NCBI RefSeq assembly: GCF_024347195.1
Contig: NZ_AP025281.1
Coordinates: 1,116,001 to 1,180,000 of the forward strand
Reading direction: 5' to 3'
DNA length: 64,000 bases
DNA from: Aliamphritea hakodatensis
Lineage (GTDB): Bacteria > Pseudomonadota > Gammaproteobacteria > Pseudomonadales > Balneatricaceae
Of this stretch, positions 19,018 to 29,743 are shown piece by piece. Position numbers and translations under genes: made by a program. Every line of letters begins with the position of its first letter. The first letter of the stretch is position 1. The notes beneath the pieces are model-generated. The model was not told the origin of the DNA and made no database searches. It saw only the letters and a program-made list of their open reading frames with translations.

Positions 19018-19506
19018 TGGGGTCATGTTGGTTGGTTGTGCAACCAATGCCCAAAATGAGTATCTTAAACTTTAGAATGAGTGGCTGCTAATTTAGCGTT
19101 TTAATATCTATTACTTTGGGCGCTTTTATTCTAAGTATTTCAAAGGTTAAGCGTTTTTATTAGCGCTGTTTTTTCGTACAGAACCCCGGCTTGTCCGGGG
19201 TTTATTTTTTTATAAAGCTGTTTATCTCTCCCGGACTGCAACTATCAGCCTGCCAGCAGGGTTTATATTTTTTTTCAAACAGGGTTTATTAATAGGCATC
19301 TGTCCGGTGGCTTGAGGGGGCTTGCCGGTACAAGTTAAATGTCGCTGTGTCCGCCGCATTTTATTCCTAAAACAATAAATCTCAGCCGGACGCTGGTGAA
19401 GTGACATAAGGACGTGCGTAACGGTGGCTGTTGCCGGGCCGGATGTGCGTGTAGTTATTTGCGTAAACATTCCCTGTCGGCGGCTTCGAGTATTGAGAGA
19501 AGCAGT
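19018..19506. other. 489-bp intergenic region between orn and the chemotaxis receptor
   Basis: Contains the orn terminator (19182-19210) and then about 300 bp without a supported gene, presumably the receptor promoter. A T-rich tract lies at 19203-19212 and an AT-rich stretch at 19360-19382. No clear -35/-10 pair or sigma-28 box was recognised by eye. Confidence 0.6.
19182..19210 (+). terminator. Terminator after orn
   Basis: AACCCCGG / CCGGGGTT stem with a CTTGT loop, followed by TTATTTTTTT. Confidence 0.85.
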
Positions 19507-21825
19507 ATGACGATTAAGACACGTATCTTACTGGCCATTGTATCGATTGGCATTATTCCCCTGATTTGCGCCAGTGCAGTTGTAATGTACGCCACCTCCA
19601 ACGAAGTAAACGTTGCCCTTGATGATGCTGCCTCCGCCAAGCTGATTGCGGTGCGGGAAATGAAAAAAGATCAGCTGGTCAGTTACATCAGCGATCTGAA
19701 GAGTTTGGTAAAAAGCATTGCTGCCAATGAGCAGACGGTGGTCGCCACCGGTTACTTCTCCAGCTCGTTTGACCTGAATAAGAAGGTTGATGATGAGCAG
19801 CAGCAAAACCTGAACAGTTTCTATAGCGGTGCCTTTGCTGACGAATTCAAACAGCGTGATCCGGGATTCAACGGCGCTGATGCCGGCAGTGCCCAGTCTG
19901 CGCTGGATGATCCGGCGCGTTATTTTCAGATGCGTTATATCAGCACCAATCCAAATCCTTTAGGGGAAAAGCAGGCGCTGGATCAGGCAAAGAAAATTAC
20001 TAAATTCAATGCCCGTTATGATTTATACCACTCCCAGTACCATCCCGGATTGCGCCGTCTGCAGGAAGAGTTTGGTTTCCCGGATGTACTGATTGTCAGC
20101 CCTGAAGGGCGGGTTGTGTATTCGGTGGCCAAGAATGTGGATTACGCCACTGACCTGACCGCCGGTTCCGATAACGGCCTGGTGCAGGCCTGGAACAAAG
20201 CCCGTGACGGTGCGGCCGGTGACGTGTACCTGACAGACATTAATACTTACTTTGCAGATTTTGGGACGCCGGCGGCATTTCTTTCATCCCCGGTGTTTGA
20301 GAAAGACAAGAATGTTGGCACCCTGGTGGTCAGGTTGCCGGTTGAACGGGTAACCATGGCCCTCACCAGTAATAAGCACTGGGCAGATGTGGGGCTGGGC
20401 AAAAGTGGCGAAGTCTATCTGGTGGGCGATGATGAGCGGTTACGCACCGACAGTCGCCGGCTGATTGAATCTGCGGATCAGTACTTTAGCGAAATTGCCG
20501 CCACCGGCTGGCAGGACAGCGTTGAACAGATTCAGAACCGGCGAACCGGTGTGGCGCTGCAAAAAGTCAGTTCCGACGGAGTTAAGGCGGCATTACAGGG
20601 CGATACCGGCGTGACCCGGGCGCAGGGTTACTACGGTGAAGAGGTACTTTCGGCGTATACCCCGGTGGAAATTGACGGATTACGCTGGGCGCTGATTTCG
20701 GAAATGAGCAGTTCAGAAGCCTTTGCCAGCGAAGAACAGATCCTTGGTTCGATTACCCGTACCAGCGGTGTTGTGGTGCTGGTGGTGTTGATTGCTGCAG
20801 TGTTGTTTGGCCTGTTGTTGTCACGGTTGCTGGTGAATCCGCTGCGGGAACTGGTGACGTCTTTTCAGGAGATTGCAAACGGCGATGGCGATCTGACAAC
20901 CCAACTGGCAAGTGCTAAGCGCAAGGATGAGATCGGTGAGCTGGCAACGGCATTTAATGCCTTTGTTGCCAACATTCGCGGCGTGGTGGCACAGGCCAGC
21001 GAAACCGCTGAAAGCCTGACGGAAGTGACCAATCAACTGGCCCGGCAGTCCGGTGATACTGCGTCCCGCATGGGGCAGCAGCGCTCCATGAGTGAGCTGA
21101 TTGTCACGGCCATGACCGAGTTTTCTTATTCGATTGATCATGTGGCGCAGAGCAGTAATGAAACGCTGAACGCGATGGTCAGTGCCGGTGAGAAGATGGT
21201 CAGCGGCGCGGATAATGCCCAGCGTTCTGTGAATGAGATTGATCAGTTAGTGGGCTTTACCCGTGAATCAGCAAGCTCTATTAATGCGCTGTCCGGCGAG
21301 ATTGATCAGGTCAGCTCCATTTTGGAAGTCATTAATGACATTGCTAAACAGACCAGCTTACTGGCGCTGAACGCTGCGATTGAAGCGGCCCGGGCCGGTG
21401 AGCAGGGACGGGGCTTCGCCGTGGTAGCAGATGAAGTTCGCACGCTCTCTTCCCGAACTCAGGAAGCCACAGTGAATATTCAGGAAACCATGGAGAAACT
21501 GCGCGAAACCGCAGACGATTCTGTTCGCCGGGTGGAAGACTCCATGGAAAATGCCGAACGGGGCATCGCCATGGTGAATGAAACCGCTTCTGAGCTGGAT
21601 GAAACCAAGCGCCTGATGGCGGACGTGGAAGCGATGCAAACGCAGATAGCGACCGCCGTGAATGAACAGCTTGATGTGATTAAGGACATTGAGAAGAACG
21701 CGGTTGAAATCGATACCCTGTCTGAAACCACACTGGACAGTGCGCAGGAATCGGCCGGCGATACCGATAAACTGAGTCAGATGGCGGACCGTCTGCACAG
21801 CCTTGTGGGCCGGTTTAAAACCTGA
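19507..21825 (+). CDS. Methyl-accepting chemotaxis protein
   Basis: Transmembrane chemoreceptor of 772 aa. TM1 is near residues 6-29, followed by a large periplasmic sensor (about 30-415) of the size and style of a double-Cache domain. TM2 is near 420-442, then HAMP, then the cytoplasmic signalling coiled coil with the hairpin tip [20 protein letters not shown] and [16 protein letters not shown]. Ligand unknown. The start at 19507 is preferred over an in-frame extension to 19414 because of GAGAGAAG upstream and a proper membrane-anchor N-terminus. It interrupts the orn-queG adjacency seen in Pseudomonas. No che genes are nearby. Confidence 0.92.
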   Translation: MTIKTRILLAIVSIGIIPLICASAVVMYATSNEVNVALDDAASAKLIAVREMKKDQLVSYISDLKSLVKSIAANEQTVVATGYFSSSFDLNKKVDDEQQQNLNSFYSGAFADEFKQRDPGFNGADAGSAQSALDDPARYFQMRYISTNPNPLGEKQALDQAKKITKFNARYDLYHSQYHPGLRRLQEEFGFPDVLIVSPEGRVVYSVAKNVDYATDLTAGSDNGLVQAWNKARDGAAGDVYLTDINTYFADFGTPAAFLSSPVFEKDKNVGTLVVRLPVERVTMALTSNKHWADVGLGKSGEVYLVGDDERLRTDSRRLIESADQYFSEIAATGWQDSVEQIQNRRTGVALQKVSSDGVKAALQGDTGVTRAQGYYGEEVLSAYTPVEIDGLRWALISEMSSSEAFASEEQILGSITRTSGVVVLVVLIAAVLFGLLLSRLLVNPLRELVTSFQEIANGDGDLTTQLASAKRKDEIGELATAFNAFVANIRGVVAQASETAESLTEVTNQLARQSGDTASRMGQQRSMSELIVTAMTEFSYSIDHVAQSSNETLNAMVSAGEKMVSGADNAQRSVNEIDQLVGFTRESASSINALSGEIDQVSSILEVINDIAKQTSLLALNAAIEAARAGEQGRGFAVVADEVRTLSSRTQEATVNIQETMEKLRETADDSVRRVEDSMENAERGIAMVNETASELDETKRLMADVEAMQTQIATAVNEQLDVIKDIEKNAVEIDTLSETTLDSAQESAGDTDKLSQMADRLHSLVGRFKT

Positions 21826-21856
21826 TGCCCTGAATATGTATCTGTGCTGGCCGGCG

Positions 21857-22990
21857 TCAGTCGGCCAGCTTAGCAGCTCTTGGGTGTGCTGCGATGGGCA
21901 GGGGATTTTCTGCAGAATCTTCACGGTTACTCAGGTGATCCAGCGCCCACTGGGCGTGTTCTTTAACCAGTTCGCCGGTGTCGGGATTACTGAGCAGGCT
22001 GTGCAGCGCCGCTCTGGATTCCGGGCTGTTTATGCCATTGCCCAGTGCGACAGCAATATTCCGTTGCCAGCCCTGATAGCCGCTGCGTCGTATGGCTGAT
22101 CCCTCAGTGCGCTTGAGGAATGTGGCTTCATCCCAGTTAAGTAAGTCTCTGAGGTTTTTATCATCCAGCCCGTGGCGGGGTTTAAAGTCGTCTTCTGCGG
22201 AGGCCTGTGCAAAGCGGTTCCAGGGGCAGATAAGCTGGCAGTCATCACAGCCGAATATCCGGTTACCCATCAGTGGACGCAGTTCAGTGGGAATGCTGCC
22301 GTTGTATTCGATGGTCAGATAAGAAATGCAGCGCCGGGCATCCACCACATAGGGGTCAACAATGGCTTGTGTCGGGCAGACATCGATGCAGGCCTGACAC
22401 TTGCCGCAGTGTTCTTCTTCATAGGGGGCGTCGACCGGCAGGGGCAGGTCGACAAAGAGTTCGCCCAGTAAAAACCAGGAGCCGGCTTCCCGGTTCAGGA
22501 TCAGGCTGTGTTTTCCCTGCCAGCCAATGCCGGCTTTGCGGGCCAGTGGCCGTTCCAGTACAGGGGCGCTGTCGACAAAGGCCCGGTAGCCAAACTCTCC
22601 GATTAAGGTTTCGATTGCCTTGCCCAGCCGGGTCAGGCGCTTGCGCATCAGTTTGTGATAATCACGCCCCATGGTATAGCGGGAAATGTAAGCTTTATCC
22701 GGGTTTTTAAGGATCTTCAGCGTCTGAATATCCGGTGGCAGGCAGTTCATCCTGACGCAGATGACCCGGCGGGTACCTTCAACCAGCAGCGATGGGTCCA
22801 GCCGTTTGTCGATATTGTTTTCCAGATACCCCATTTCCCCGTGATAGCCGTTTTCAAGCCAGCGGTGGTAGGCCTCTGATTCCGGACTGATGTCGGTATC
22901 GCTGATACCGCATTGCTGAAAGCCCTGTTCCAGTGCGGCGGCTTTGATTGCCTGACTGAGGGCGGCAAGTGATTTTGAGTCCTGATGCAT
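21857..22990 (-). CDS. queG: Epoxyqueuosine reductase QueG
   Basis: Final step of queuosine synthesis, reducing epoxyqueuosine in tRNA with cobalamin and two [4Fe-4S] clusters. 377 aa. Asp140 in VDSAPVLERP is the expected proton donor. Cluster cysteines are CGKCQACIDVC (195, 198, 201, 205) plus Cys221, and CDDCQLIC (248, 251, 255). A C-terminal HEAT-like region follows. Divergent from nnr with about 44 bp between starts, so the promoters overlap. A glycosyltransferase that may decorate queuosine lies at 62.3-63.5 kb. Confidence 0.95.
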   Translation of the reverse strand: MHQDSKSLAALSQAIKAAALEQGFQQCGISDTDISPESEAYHRWLENGYHGEMGYLENNIDKRLDPSLLVEGTRRVICVRMNCLPPDIQTLKILKNPDKAYISRYTMGRDYHKLMRKRLTRLGKAIETLIGEFGYRAFVDSAPVLERPLARKAGIGWQGKHSLILNREAGSWFLLGELFVDLPLPVDAPYEEEHCGKCQACIDVCPTQAIVDPYVVDARRCISYLTIEYNGSIPTELRPLMGNRIFGCDDCQLICPWNRFAQASAEDDFKPRHGLDDKNLRDLLNWDEATFLKRTEGSAIRRSGYQGWQRNIAVALGNGINSPESRAALHSLLSNPDTGELVKEHAQWALDHLSNREDSAENPLPIAAHPRAAKLAD

Positions 22991-23034
22991 TATGGCCGGG
23001 TCTTAGTAGCTGTTTTTACTGTAGGTTGGATATA

Positions 23035-24594
23035 ATGAAGCCAAATTCCGAGTCGAGATCTTATACCGTGGCTAAGTCTTCGCAATTACCCGCTGCATTA
23101 TACACAGCTGAACTGACCCGGGCACTGGATGCGGCAGCAATCAGTGCCGGGATGCCTGGCTTTAAACTGATGTTAAGGGCCGGGCATGTGGCCTTTGACC
23201 GGTTAATGCACCAGTGGCCGGATGTACAATCCCTGAGCATTCTTTGCGGCACCGGCAATAACGGCGGTGACGGCTTTGTGATGGCGGCTCTGGCTCAGCA
23301 GCAGGGCATTCAGGTGCAGGTGGTCTGTGTATCCAGACTGGATGATTTTGCGGTGCAGCTGCGTGGCGAAGCCCGGCAGGCCTATGACTGGATGTGTGAT
23401 CAGGGGGTTGAATGCCACCGTTACCGTTTGGGGATGAACCTGCAGGGGGATGTGATCGTCGATGCTTTACTCGGCACCGGACTTAACGGTGCTGTGGCGG
23501 AACCCTTTGTGGGGGCGATCCGGCAGATCAATCTGTCAGACAAACCCGTGCTTGCGGTGGATATACCTTCGGGTCTGTGCAGTGATACCGGTGCGGTGCT
23601 GGGTGATGCTGTGCGTGCCGATCATACGGTGACCTTTATCGGCATGAAGCAGGGGATGCTCACTCATGAAGGGGTGGATTATTGCGGTCAGCTGCAGTTT
23701 GACAGCCTGCGCATTGCGGATGATATCTATGAGTCTATTCCGGTCAGTGGTTTCCGTACCTGCCGGGAAGATCTGGCGGCGCTGTTGCCGCCGCGGGGCG
23801 CTGCCAGTCATAAAGGGCACTTTGGTCATGTGCTGGTGATCGGTGGCGATTATGGCATGGGCGGTGCGGCAATCATGGCCGCGCAGGCCGCGGGCCGGAC
23901 CGGTGCCGGTCTGGTGAGTCTGGCAACCCGGGCAGAGCATGTAACTGCTGCGCTGACCCGGGCACCGGAAATCATGGTTCACGGGGTACGCAGTGGTCAT
24001 GATCTGGCGGTGCTGATTGAGCGTGCGTCAGTGGTAGTGATTGGTCCGGGCCTTGGGCAAAGTGCCTGGGGGGAACAGCTGCTGATGGCGGTGCTGGATA
24101 ATTGCGGATCTGATAAAAAGCCGCTGGTAATGGATGCGGATGCGCTTAACCTGTTGGTGATAAATGGCAAACTGGACGGCACTAAGCACAGTAACTGGTT
24201 ACTGACACCCCATCCCGGTGAGGCTGCCCGTTTGCTGGAAACCTCGGTGCCAAAGGTTCAGACGGACCGCTTTGCCGCGGCAGAAGCCCTGCAGGACCGG
24301 TTTGGCGGTACCCTGGTGCTGAAAGGGGCAGGGACCCTGAGTTGTGATGGTGACGCCATGCATCTGTGCTCAGCGGGTAATCCCGGTATGGCCAGTGGCG
24401 GGATGGGGGATGTGCTTAGCGGAATTATAGGCGCGTTGCTGGCGCAGAAGCTGGAATATACCGATGCTGCCCGTGTTGGGGTGTATATTCACGGAAAAGC
24501 GGCGGATGAGGCTGCAAAAAATGGTCAGCGAGGTATGCAAGCCACTGATCTGTTGGCACAATTGCCGAAAGTTGTTAACGTTTTCCCTAAATAG
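23035..24594 (+). CDS. nnr: Bifunctional NAD(P)H-hydrate epimerase / ADP-dependent dehydratase
   Basis: Metabolite-repair enzyme of 519 aa that rescues hydrated NADH/NADPH. The N-terminal epimerase (YjeF_N, about 15-225) shows GTGNNGGDGFVMA and VDALLGTGLNG. The C-terminal dehydratase (about 235-515) shows HKGHFGHVLVIGGD, TPHPGEAARLL and the NPGMASGGMGDVLSGIIGALL signature. ATG 23035 is used; an in-frame extension to 22969 would run into the queG start. First gene of the nnr-tsaE-amiB-mutL-miaA-hfq run. Confidence 0.95.
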   Translation: MKPNSESRSYTVAKSSQLPAALYTAELTRALDAAAISAGMPGFKLMLRAGHVAFDRLMHQWPDVQSLSILCGTGNNGGDGFVMAALAQQQGIQVQVVCVSRLDDFAVQLRGEARQAYDWMCDQGVECHRYRLGMNLQGDVIVDALLGTGLNGAVAEPFVGAIRQINLSDKPVLAVDIPSGLCSDTGAVLGDAVRADHTVTFIGMKQGMLTHEGVDYCGQLQFDSLRIADDIYESIPVSGFRTCREDLAALLPPRGAASHKGHFGHVLVIGGDYGMGGAAIMAAQAAGRTGAGLVSLATRAEHVTAALTRAPEIMVHGVRSGHDLAVLIERASVVVIGPGLGQSAWGEQLLMAVLDNCGSDKKPLVMDADALNLLVINGKLDGTKHSNWLLTPHPGEAARLLETSVPKVQTDRFAAAEALQDRFGGTLVLKGAGTLSCDGDAMHLCSAGNPGMASGGMGDVLSGIIGALLAQKLEYTDAARVGVYIHGKAADEAAKNGQRGMQATDLLAQLPKVVNVFPK

Positions 24595-24620
24595 CAGGCA
24601 AAGTGAAGGAAGTGAGTACG

Positions 24621-25097
24621 GTGTCAGGTGATCAGCAGCAGTGTTTTTTTATCGCTGATGAAGCGGCCATGGTGGCTTTTGGCAGTAATCTGGCGGCGTC
24701 CGCCAGCGGTGGTGTGGTTTTTCTTAATGGTGATCTGGGGATGGGTAAAACCACTCTGTGCCGGGGAATCATTCAGGGGGCCGGGCATAAGGGTGCGGTT
24801 AAGAGTCCTACCTATACACTGGTGGAACCCTATGAACTGATCGGCCGGGACGTTTATCATTTTGACCTTTACCGTTTGGGAGATCCGGAAGAGCTTGAAT
24901 ATTTCGGAATCCGGGATTATTTCCACGATGATGCTTTGTGTCTGATTGAATGGCCGGAAAAAGGTGAAGGTGTGTTACCCCCTGCCGATTTATTACTGAA
25001 TATTACTGTACAGGGGGAGGGGCGCGAGATTGAACTGTTGCCCCAAACTGCGAAAGGGGAGCAGTTGTTAGTGAATTTGCAGGCCACTGCCGAGTAA
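24621..25097 (+). CDS. tsaE: tRNA threonylcarbamoyladenosine biosynthesis ATPase TsaE
   Basis: P-loop partner of TsaB/TsaD in t6A37 formation. 158 aa from GTG 24621. Walker A is GDLGMGKTTLCRG, with the family motifs KSPTYTLVEPYEL, VYHFDLYRLGDPEELEYFGIRDYF and CLIEWPEKG. GTG codons at 24603 and 24612 are alternative starts. 24621 is chosen because AAGGAA (24606-24611) is nine bases upstream. Confidence 0.94.
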   Translation: MSGDQQQCFFIADEAAMVAFGSNLAASASGGVVFLNGDLGMGKTTLCRGIIQGAGHKGAVKSPTYTLVEPYELIGRDVYHFDLYRLGDPEELEYFGIRDYFHDDALCLIEWPEKGEGVLPPADLLLNITVQGEGREIELLPQTAKGEQLLVNLQATAE

Positions 25098-25099
25098 GG

Positions 25100-26458
25100 A
25101 TGAGACAGAGTATGTTGCGTGTTGTTCGTTTAAGTCTGGTATTTGTGTGTACGTTACTATCGGCTGTGGTTGGTGCTGCCGATGTTAAAAACGTACGCCT
25201 GTGGATTGCGCCGGATCACGCCCGTTTAGTTTTTGACCTCAGTGAAAGTGCGGACCATAAGCTGTTCACCCTGAAGAATCCTGACCGCATCGTGCTGGAT
25301 GTGGATAACGCTAAATTTAAGGCGGACCTTAACCAGCTGAATCTGACCAAGAGCCCGGTGCAGCGTATTCGCAGCGGCGCTAAAGATAAAAACGACCTGC
25401 GCATCGTACTGGACCTTAAGTCGGATGTTCGTGCCAAAAGTTTTGCCCTGAGTCCTAACGATAAATATGGCCACCGTCTGGTGGTGGATCTTTATCAGCC
25501 AGAGAAAGTTGCCCAGACCGTTAAGCGGGCGACAACGACAGCCAATAATCCGGATAAATTACGCAACGTGGTGATTGCCATTGATGCGGGGCACGGTGGC
25601 GATGATCCCGGCGCGGTAGGGCCGCGGGGCGAGAGAGAGAAAGATGTGGTGCTTGGCATTGCCCGGGAACTGAAGAAGCTGCTGCAGAAAGAGCCGGGTT
25701 TTACGCCACAGCTGACCCGGGACGGTGACTATTACATCAGCCTGCGCAGCCGCACCAGCCGGGCGCGGAAAAATAACGCCGATATGTTTGTGTCTATCCA
25801 TGCGGACGGTTTTAAGGATAAACGTGCCAAGGGGGCGTCTGTATGGGTATTGTCGCCGCGGGGGGCCAGCAGCGAAATGGGGCGCTGGTTAGCCAAGCGG
25901 GAAAACAGTACCGACCTGATTGGCGGTGTTGGCAGTGTCAGCCTTGAAGATAAAGACGATGTGCTGGCAAAAGTGCTGCTTGATATGTCGATGACGGCGA
26001 GCCGCAGTGACAGCCGGGTGATTGCTGAAACGGTACATAAAAATATGAGTCGCTTTGCAAAAATGCATAAGAAGCGGGTCGAACAGGCCGGGTTTGTAGT
26101 GCTTAAATCCCCGGATATTCCGTCGATTCTGGTGGAAACCGGGTTTATTACCAATCCGGATGAAGCACGGAAACTGAAATCTAAGTCCTATCAGAAGAAG
26201 ATGGCTCAGGCGATTTTTGCCGGCATTAAGGCGCATTTCGTGGCCAAGCCTCCGGCGCTTACGTATCTGGCCTGGCAAAAACAGGGCGGTAATAAAGGCA
26301 AGTCTGTCGCCGGTAAATATAAGGTTGTCAGAGGGGATACTTTATCGGTGATTGCCCGCCGAAACGGTATTTCCATGGCAGCGTTACGTAAAGCTAACGG
26401 CCTGAAAAATGCGGACCATATCCGGATTGGTCAGGTGCTGCAGATCCCAACCAGCTGA
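25100..26458 (+). CDS. amiB: N-acetylmuramoyl-L-alanine amidase with AMIN and LysM domains (AmiB-type)
   Basis: Periplasmic cell-division hydrolase of 452 aa. Signal peptide (about 1-27), AMIN septal-targeting domain (about 30-130), Amidase_3 zinc domain (about 155-385) with IDAGHGGDDPGAVGP, the SIHADGF histidine motif and the ILVETGFITN glutamate motif, then a single LysM repeat (about 405-450). The tsaE-amiB-mutL position matches AmiB of Pseudomonas. AmiB-type enzymes are normally activated by an EnvC-like factor, which is not in the window. The start lies two bases after the tsaE stop. Confidence 0.93.
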   Translation: MRQSMLRVVRLSLVFVCTLLSAVVGAADVKNVRLWIAPDHARLVFDLSESADHKLFTLKNPDRIVLDVDNAKFKADLNQLNLTKSPVQRIRSGAKDKNDLRIVLDLKSDVRAKSFALSPNDKYGHRLVVDLYQPEKVAQTVKRATTTANNPDKLRNVVIAIDAGHGGDDPGAVGPRGEREKDVVLGIARELKKLLQKEPGFTPQLTRDGDYYISLRSRTSRARKNNADMFVSIHADGFKDKRAKGASVWVLSPRGASSEMGRWLAKRENSTDLIGGVGSVSLEDKDDVLAKVLLDMSMTASRSDSRVIAETVHKNMSRFAKMHKKRVEQAGFVVLKSPDIPSILVETGFITNPDEARKLKSKSYQKKMAQAIFAGIKAHFVAKPPALTYLAWQKQGGNKGKSVAGKYKVVRGDTLSVIARRNGISMAALRKANGLKNADHIRIGQVLQIPTS

Positions 26459-26499
26459 TGAGTCTGGTCAACCGTTTTTTTCTGTATCGAGTGTAATTT

Positions 26500-28392
26500 A
26501 TGTCCCGTATCCATTTGCTCTCGCCACGGCTGGCGAACCAGATCGCTGCCGGTGAAGTTGTAGAGCGCCCGGCCTCAGTGGTTAAGGAAATTCTTGAGAA
26601 CAGCCTGGATGCCGGTGCTGACCGTATTGAGCTGGATATAGAGCAGGGCGGGGTCAAACTGATCCGCTTAAGGGATAACGGCAGTGGCATTGAGAAGGAA
26701 GATCTGTCTTTAGCCCTGAGCCGCCATGCTACCAGTAAAATCCGTGATCTGAATGATCTGGAAGCGGTGCAGAGCCTGGGGTTTCGCGGCGAGGCGCTGG
26801 CATCGGTCAGTTCAGTATCAAGGTTAACGCTGACTTCCCGTACGGCAGATCAGGAAAGTGCCTGGCAGGTCGAAACTGAAGGCCGGGATATGGTGGCGGA
26901 GATTTCTCCGGCGGCGCATCCTGCGGGTACTACCGTGGAAATGCGTGACCTGTTTTTTAATACCCCGGCGCGGCGTAAGTTTCTCAAAACCGAAAAGACC
27001 GAGTTTAAACACCTGGAAGAGGTGGTTAAGCGGCTGGCGTTAAGCCGCTTTGACGTGGGCTTTACCCTGCGGCATAACCAGAAAATTATCCATCAGCTGC
27101 GCCCGGCATCCACTGAAGCTGAGCAGGAACGGCGTATTGCCAGCCTGATGTCCCCGGCGTTTATCGAAGAGTCGATGCGGGTGGATGTCAGTGCCGATGC
27201 CTCCGGCCTTAGATTGTGGGGCTGGGTAGGGTTGCCGACGTTTTCCCGCAGCCAGCCCGATCTGCAGTATTTCTTTGTTAATGGCCGGGTAATCAGGGAT
27301 AAGGTAGTGTCCCATGCTTTGCGTCAGGCTTATCAGGATGTGCTATTTCACGGCCGGCACCCTGCTTATGTGCTGTTTATGGAGCTTGATCCGGCGCTGG
27401 TGGATGTCAACGTTCATCCCACCAAGCACGAAGTGCGCTTCCGTGAAAGCCGGTTGGTACATGACTTTATTTTCCGAACCACGCACCGGGTAATTGCGGA
27501 TATGCGACCGCAAACCGGTGAAGACACCACCGGTATTCCTGAGGCTGTGCTGGCGAATGGTGGCAATGCACCGACCAGTGACTTTCTGCCTTCGCCGGGT
27601 GTTGCCGGCATGGGCCAGACGTTTCAGCAGGGGCGGATGCCACTGTATCAGTCGTCTGTGCAGGCTGACAGGCCTGCTGCCGGTCAGGTGCGTGAACAGA
27701 TTCAGCAATATGGTCAGCTACATCCTTCACCTGCCACCCCCTCGTTCAGTGGCCCTGTAACGGGCGGTGTGTCCGGTGCCATGATGCCGGATGTTGATGA
27801 GACTAAATGCCCGCCAATGGGGTATGCTGTCGCGCAGTTACACGGGGTGTTCATTCTGGCGCAAAACGATGCCGGCCTTGTGGTGGTGGATATGCATGCC
27901 GCCCATGAGCGGATTGTATATGAACGGATGAAGGCTGCTTATGAAGCGGAAGGTGTACGCAGCCAGCCGTTGCTGGTGCCGGTCAGTATGGCGGTCAGCA
28001 GCGGTGAGGCTGACTGTGCTGAAGAGCAGCAGGAAGTGTTCCGCCAGTTAGGCTTTGAAATCGCCCGGATGGGAGAAGAAACCATCGTGATCCGGCAGGT
28101 GCCGGTGGCGCTGGCCAACGGTGATGTGACCAAGCTGATTCTTGACGTGATTGCCGATATGCAGCAGTTCGGTAACAGCCGTAAGGTTCAGGAACATGTT
28201 AATGAACTGTTGGCGACCATGGCGTGCCACGGTTCTGTCCGGGCGAATCGCCAGCTTACCCTGCCGGAAATGAATGCGTTGCTGCGGGATATGGAGCAAA
28301 CTGAACGCAGTGGCCAGTGTAACCATGGCCGGCCGACCTGGACCCAGATGTCTATGCAGGAGCTCGATGGCCTGTTCATGCGTGGTCAGTGA
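26500..28392 (+). CDS. mutL: DNA mismatch repair protein MutL (nuclease-type C-terminus)
   Basis: 630 aa. The N-terminal GHKL ATPase is intact: [41 protein letters not shown] and [20 protein letters not shown] long Gln/Pro-rich linker (about 345-430) leads to the C-terminal domain. That domain contains [12 protein letters not shown], fitting the endonuclease metal motif D-x-H-A-(X)2-E-(X)4-E (Met in place of Gln), plus ACHGSVRA and QCNHGRPTW. Such MutLs nick DNA themselves and go with loss of MutH/Dam-directed repair. Follows amiB by 41 bp. Confidence 0.95.
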   Translation: MSRIHLLSPRLANQIAAGEVVERPASVVKEILENSLDAGADRIELDIEQGGVKLIRLRDNGSGIEKEDLSLALSRHATSKIRDLNDLEAVQSLGFRGEALASVSSVSRLTLTSRTADQESAWQVETEGRDMVAEISPAAHPAGTTVEMRDLFFNTPARRKFLKTEKTEFKHLEEVVKRLALSRFDVGFTLRHNQKIIHQLRPASTEAEQERRIASLMSPAFIEESMRVDVSADASGLRLWGWVGLPTFSRSQPDLQYFFVNGRVIRDKVVSHALRQAYQDVLFHGRHPAYVLFMELDPALVDVNVHPTKHEVRFRESRLVHDFIFRTTHRVIADMRPQTGEDTTGIPEAVLANGGNAPTSDFLPSPGVAGMGQTFQQGRMPLYQSSVQADRPAAGQVREQIQQYGQLHPSPATPSFSGPVTGGVSGAMMPDVDETKCPPMGYAVAQLHGVFILAQNDAGLVVVDMHAAHERIVYERMKAAYEAEGVRSQPLLVPVSMAVSSGEADCAEEQQEVFRQLGFEIARMGEETIVIRQVPVALANGDVTKLILDVIADMQQFGNSRKVQEHVNELLATMACHGSVRANRQLTLPEMNALLRDMEQTERSGQCNHGRPTWTQMSMQELDGLFMRGQ

Positions 28393-28438
28393 GCCTTGGT
28401 GCTGTTCGCAATAAACTGTTTTTAATTTGGAGTACGAC

Positions 28439-29377
28439 GTGACAACGTCTTTACCACCGGCAATTTTTCTGATGGGCCCGACTGCGGCAGGCAAAACTGA
28501 CCTGGCGATGGCTCTCTGTGACTTGCTGGACTGTGAAATCATCAGTGTGGACTCGGCCATGATCTATCGTCAGATGGACATTGGTACCGCCACGCCGGAA
28601 GCTGAGTTACTCGCCCGGTATCCCCACCGGCTGGTGGATATCCTCGACCCGTCCGAAGCGTATTCTGCGGCCGATTTTCGCCGTGATGCCTTGCAGCATA
28701 TGGCGGATATTACTGCCAAAGGAAAAATTCCTCTGCTGGTGGGCGGAACCATGCTGTATTACCAGGCGCTGATGAAAGGTCTGGCCGATATGCCGGAAGC
28801 TGATCCTGTGGTGCGCCAGCGTTTGCTGGAGGAGGCAAACAGTAACGGCTGGGAATGTTTGCATAAGCGGCTGGCGGAGGTTGATCCTGAGTCGGCCCAA
28901 CGGATTCATCCGAATGATCCGCAGCGGTTGCAGCGGGCGCTGGAGGTGTATGAGCTGACCGGTAAGTCCATGACTGAGCACTGGCAGGCCCAGGAGGCTT
29001 CTCGTGCGCCTTATAACATGCAGTCGCTGTGTGTGATGCCCACCGAGCGTTCGGTATTGCATCAGCGGATCGAACAGCGTTTTCATCTGATGCTGGAACA
29101 GGGCTTTGAAGCGGAGGTCAGAGCATTGTGGGACCGTGGTGATCTGGATGCATCAATGCCTTCAGTCCGCTGTGTCGGTTACCGGCAGATGTGGGAATAT
29201 TTTCAGGGCCAGTGGGACCGTGAAACTATGATCCATAAAGGCGTTGTGGCGACCCGTCAGTTGGCAAAACGGCAGATAACCTGGTTGCGCAGCTGGCCCG
29301 ATTTGAAAACTTTAGCCTCAAATGATCCAAATTTAACAAATAATGCCTTGAAATTGTTAGAGGGTGGCATTATATAA
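28439..29377 (+). CDS. miaA: tRNA dimethylallyltransferase MiaA
   Basis: Adds the isopentenyl group to A37 of tRNAs reading UNN codons. 312 aa. The P-loop is [15 protein letters not shown], then [28 protein letters not shown] and the conserved [16 protein letters not shown] 28439 is taken as start because GGAG (28429-28432) lies six bases upstream; a TTG at 28427 is the only upstream alternative. Its 3' end may carry an hfq promoter. Confidence 0.95.
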   Translation: MTTSLPPAIFLMGPTAAGKTDLAMALCDLLDCEIISVDSAMIYRQMDIGTATPEAELLARYPHRLVDILDPSEAYSAADFRRDALQHMADITAKGKIPLLVGGTMLYYQALMKGLADMPEADPVVRQRLLEEANSNGWECLHKRLAEVDPESAQRIHPNDPQRLQRALEVYELTGKSMTEHWQAQEASRAPYNMQSLCVMPTERSVLHQRIEQRFHLMLEQGFEAEVRALWDRGDLDASMPSVRCVGYRQMWEYFQGQWDRETMIHKGVVATRQLAKRQITWLRSWPDLKTLASNDPNLTNNALKLLEGGII

Positions 29378-29378
29378 T
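29348..29378 (+). promoter_or_regulatory. Possible hfq promoter inside the miaA 3' end
   Basis: TATAAT at 29373-29378 with TTGAAA at 29348-29353 (19-bp spacing, long) or an overlapping TTATAT with 16 bp. hfq in other gammaproteobacteria has internal promoters upstream. Weak call from sequence alone. Confidence 0.35.
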
Positions 29379-29453
29379 GCTGTAGCTTGAATTTTTCGGA
29401 CCGTCCGGCTTTTTTGAGGCGGTCACATGCGCAGGATTTTTAACAGGATTTGA

Positions 29454-29735
<282 letters not shown>

Positions 29736-29743
29736 GGTTCTAT

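Noticed and set aside
19414..19506. N-terminal extension of the chemoreceptor
   Set aside because: It would place a Cys/Arg-rich segment before the membrane anchor; ATG 19507 has a ribosome site and gives a normal receptor start.
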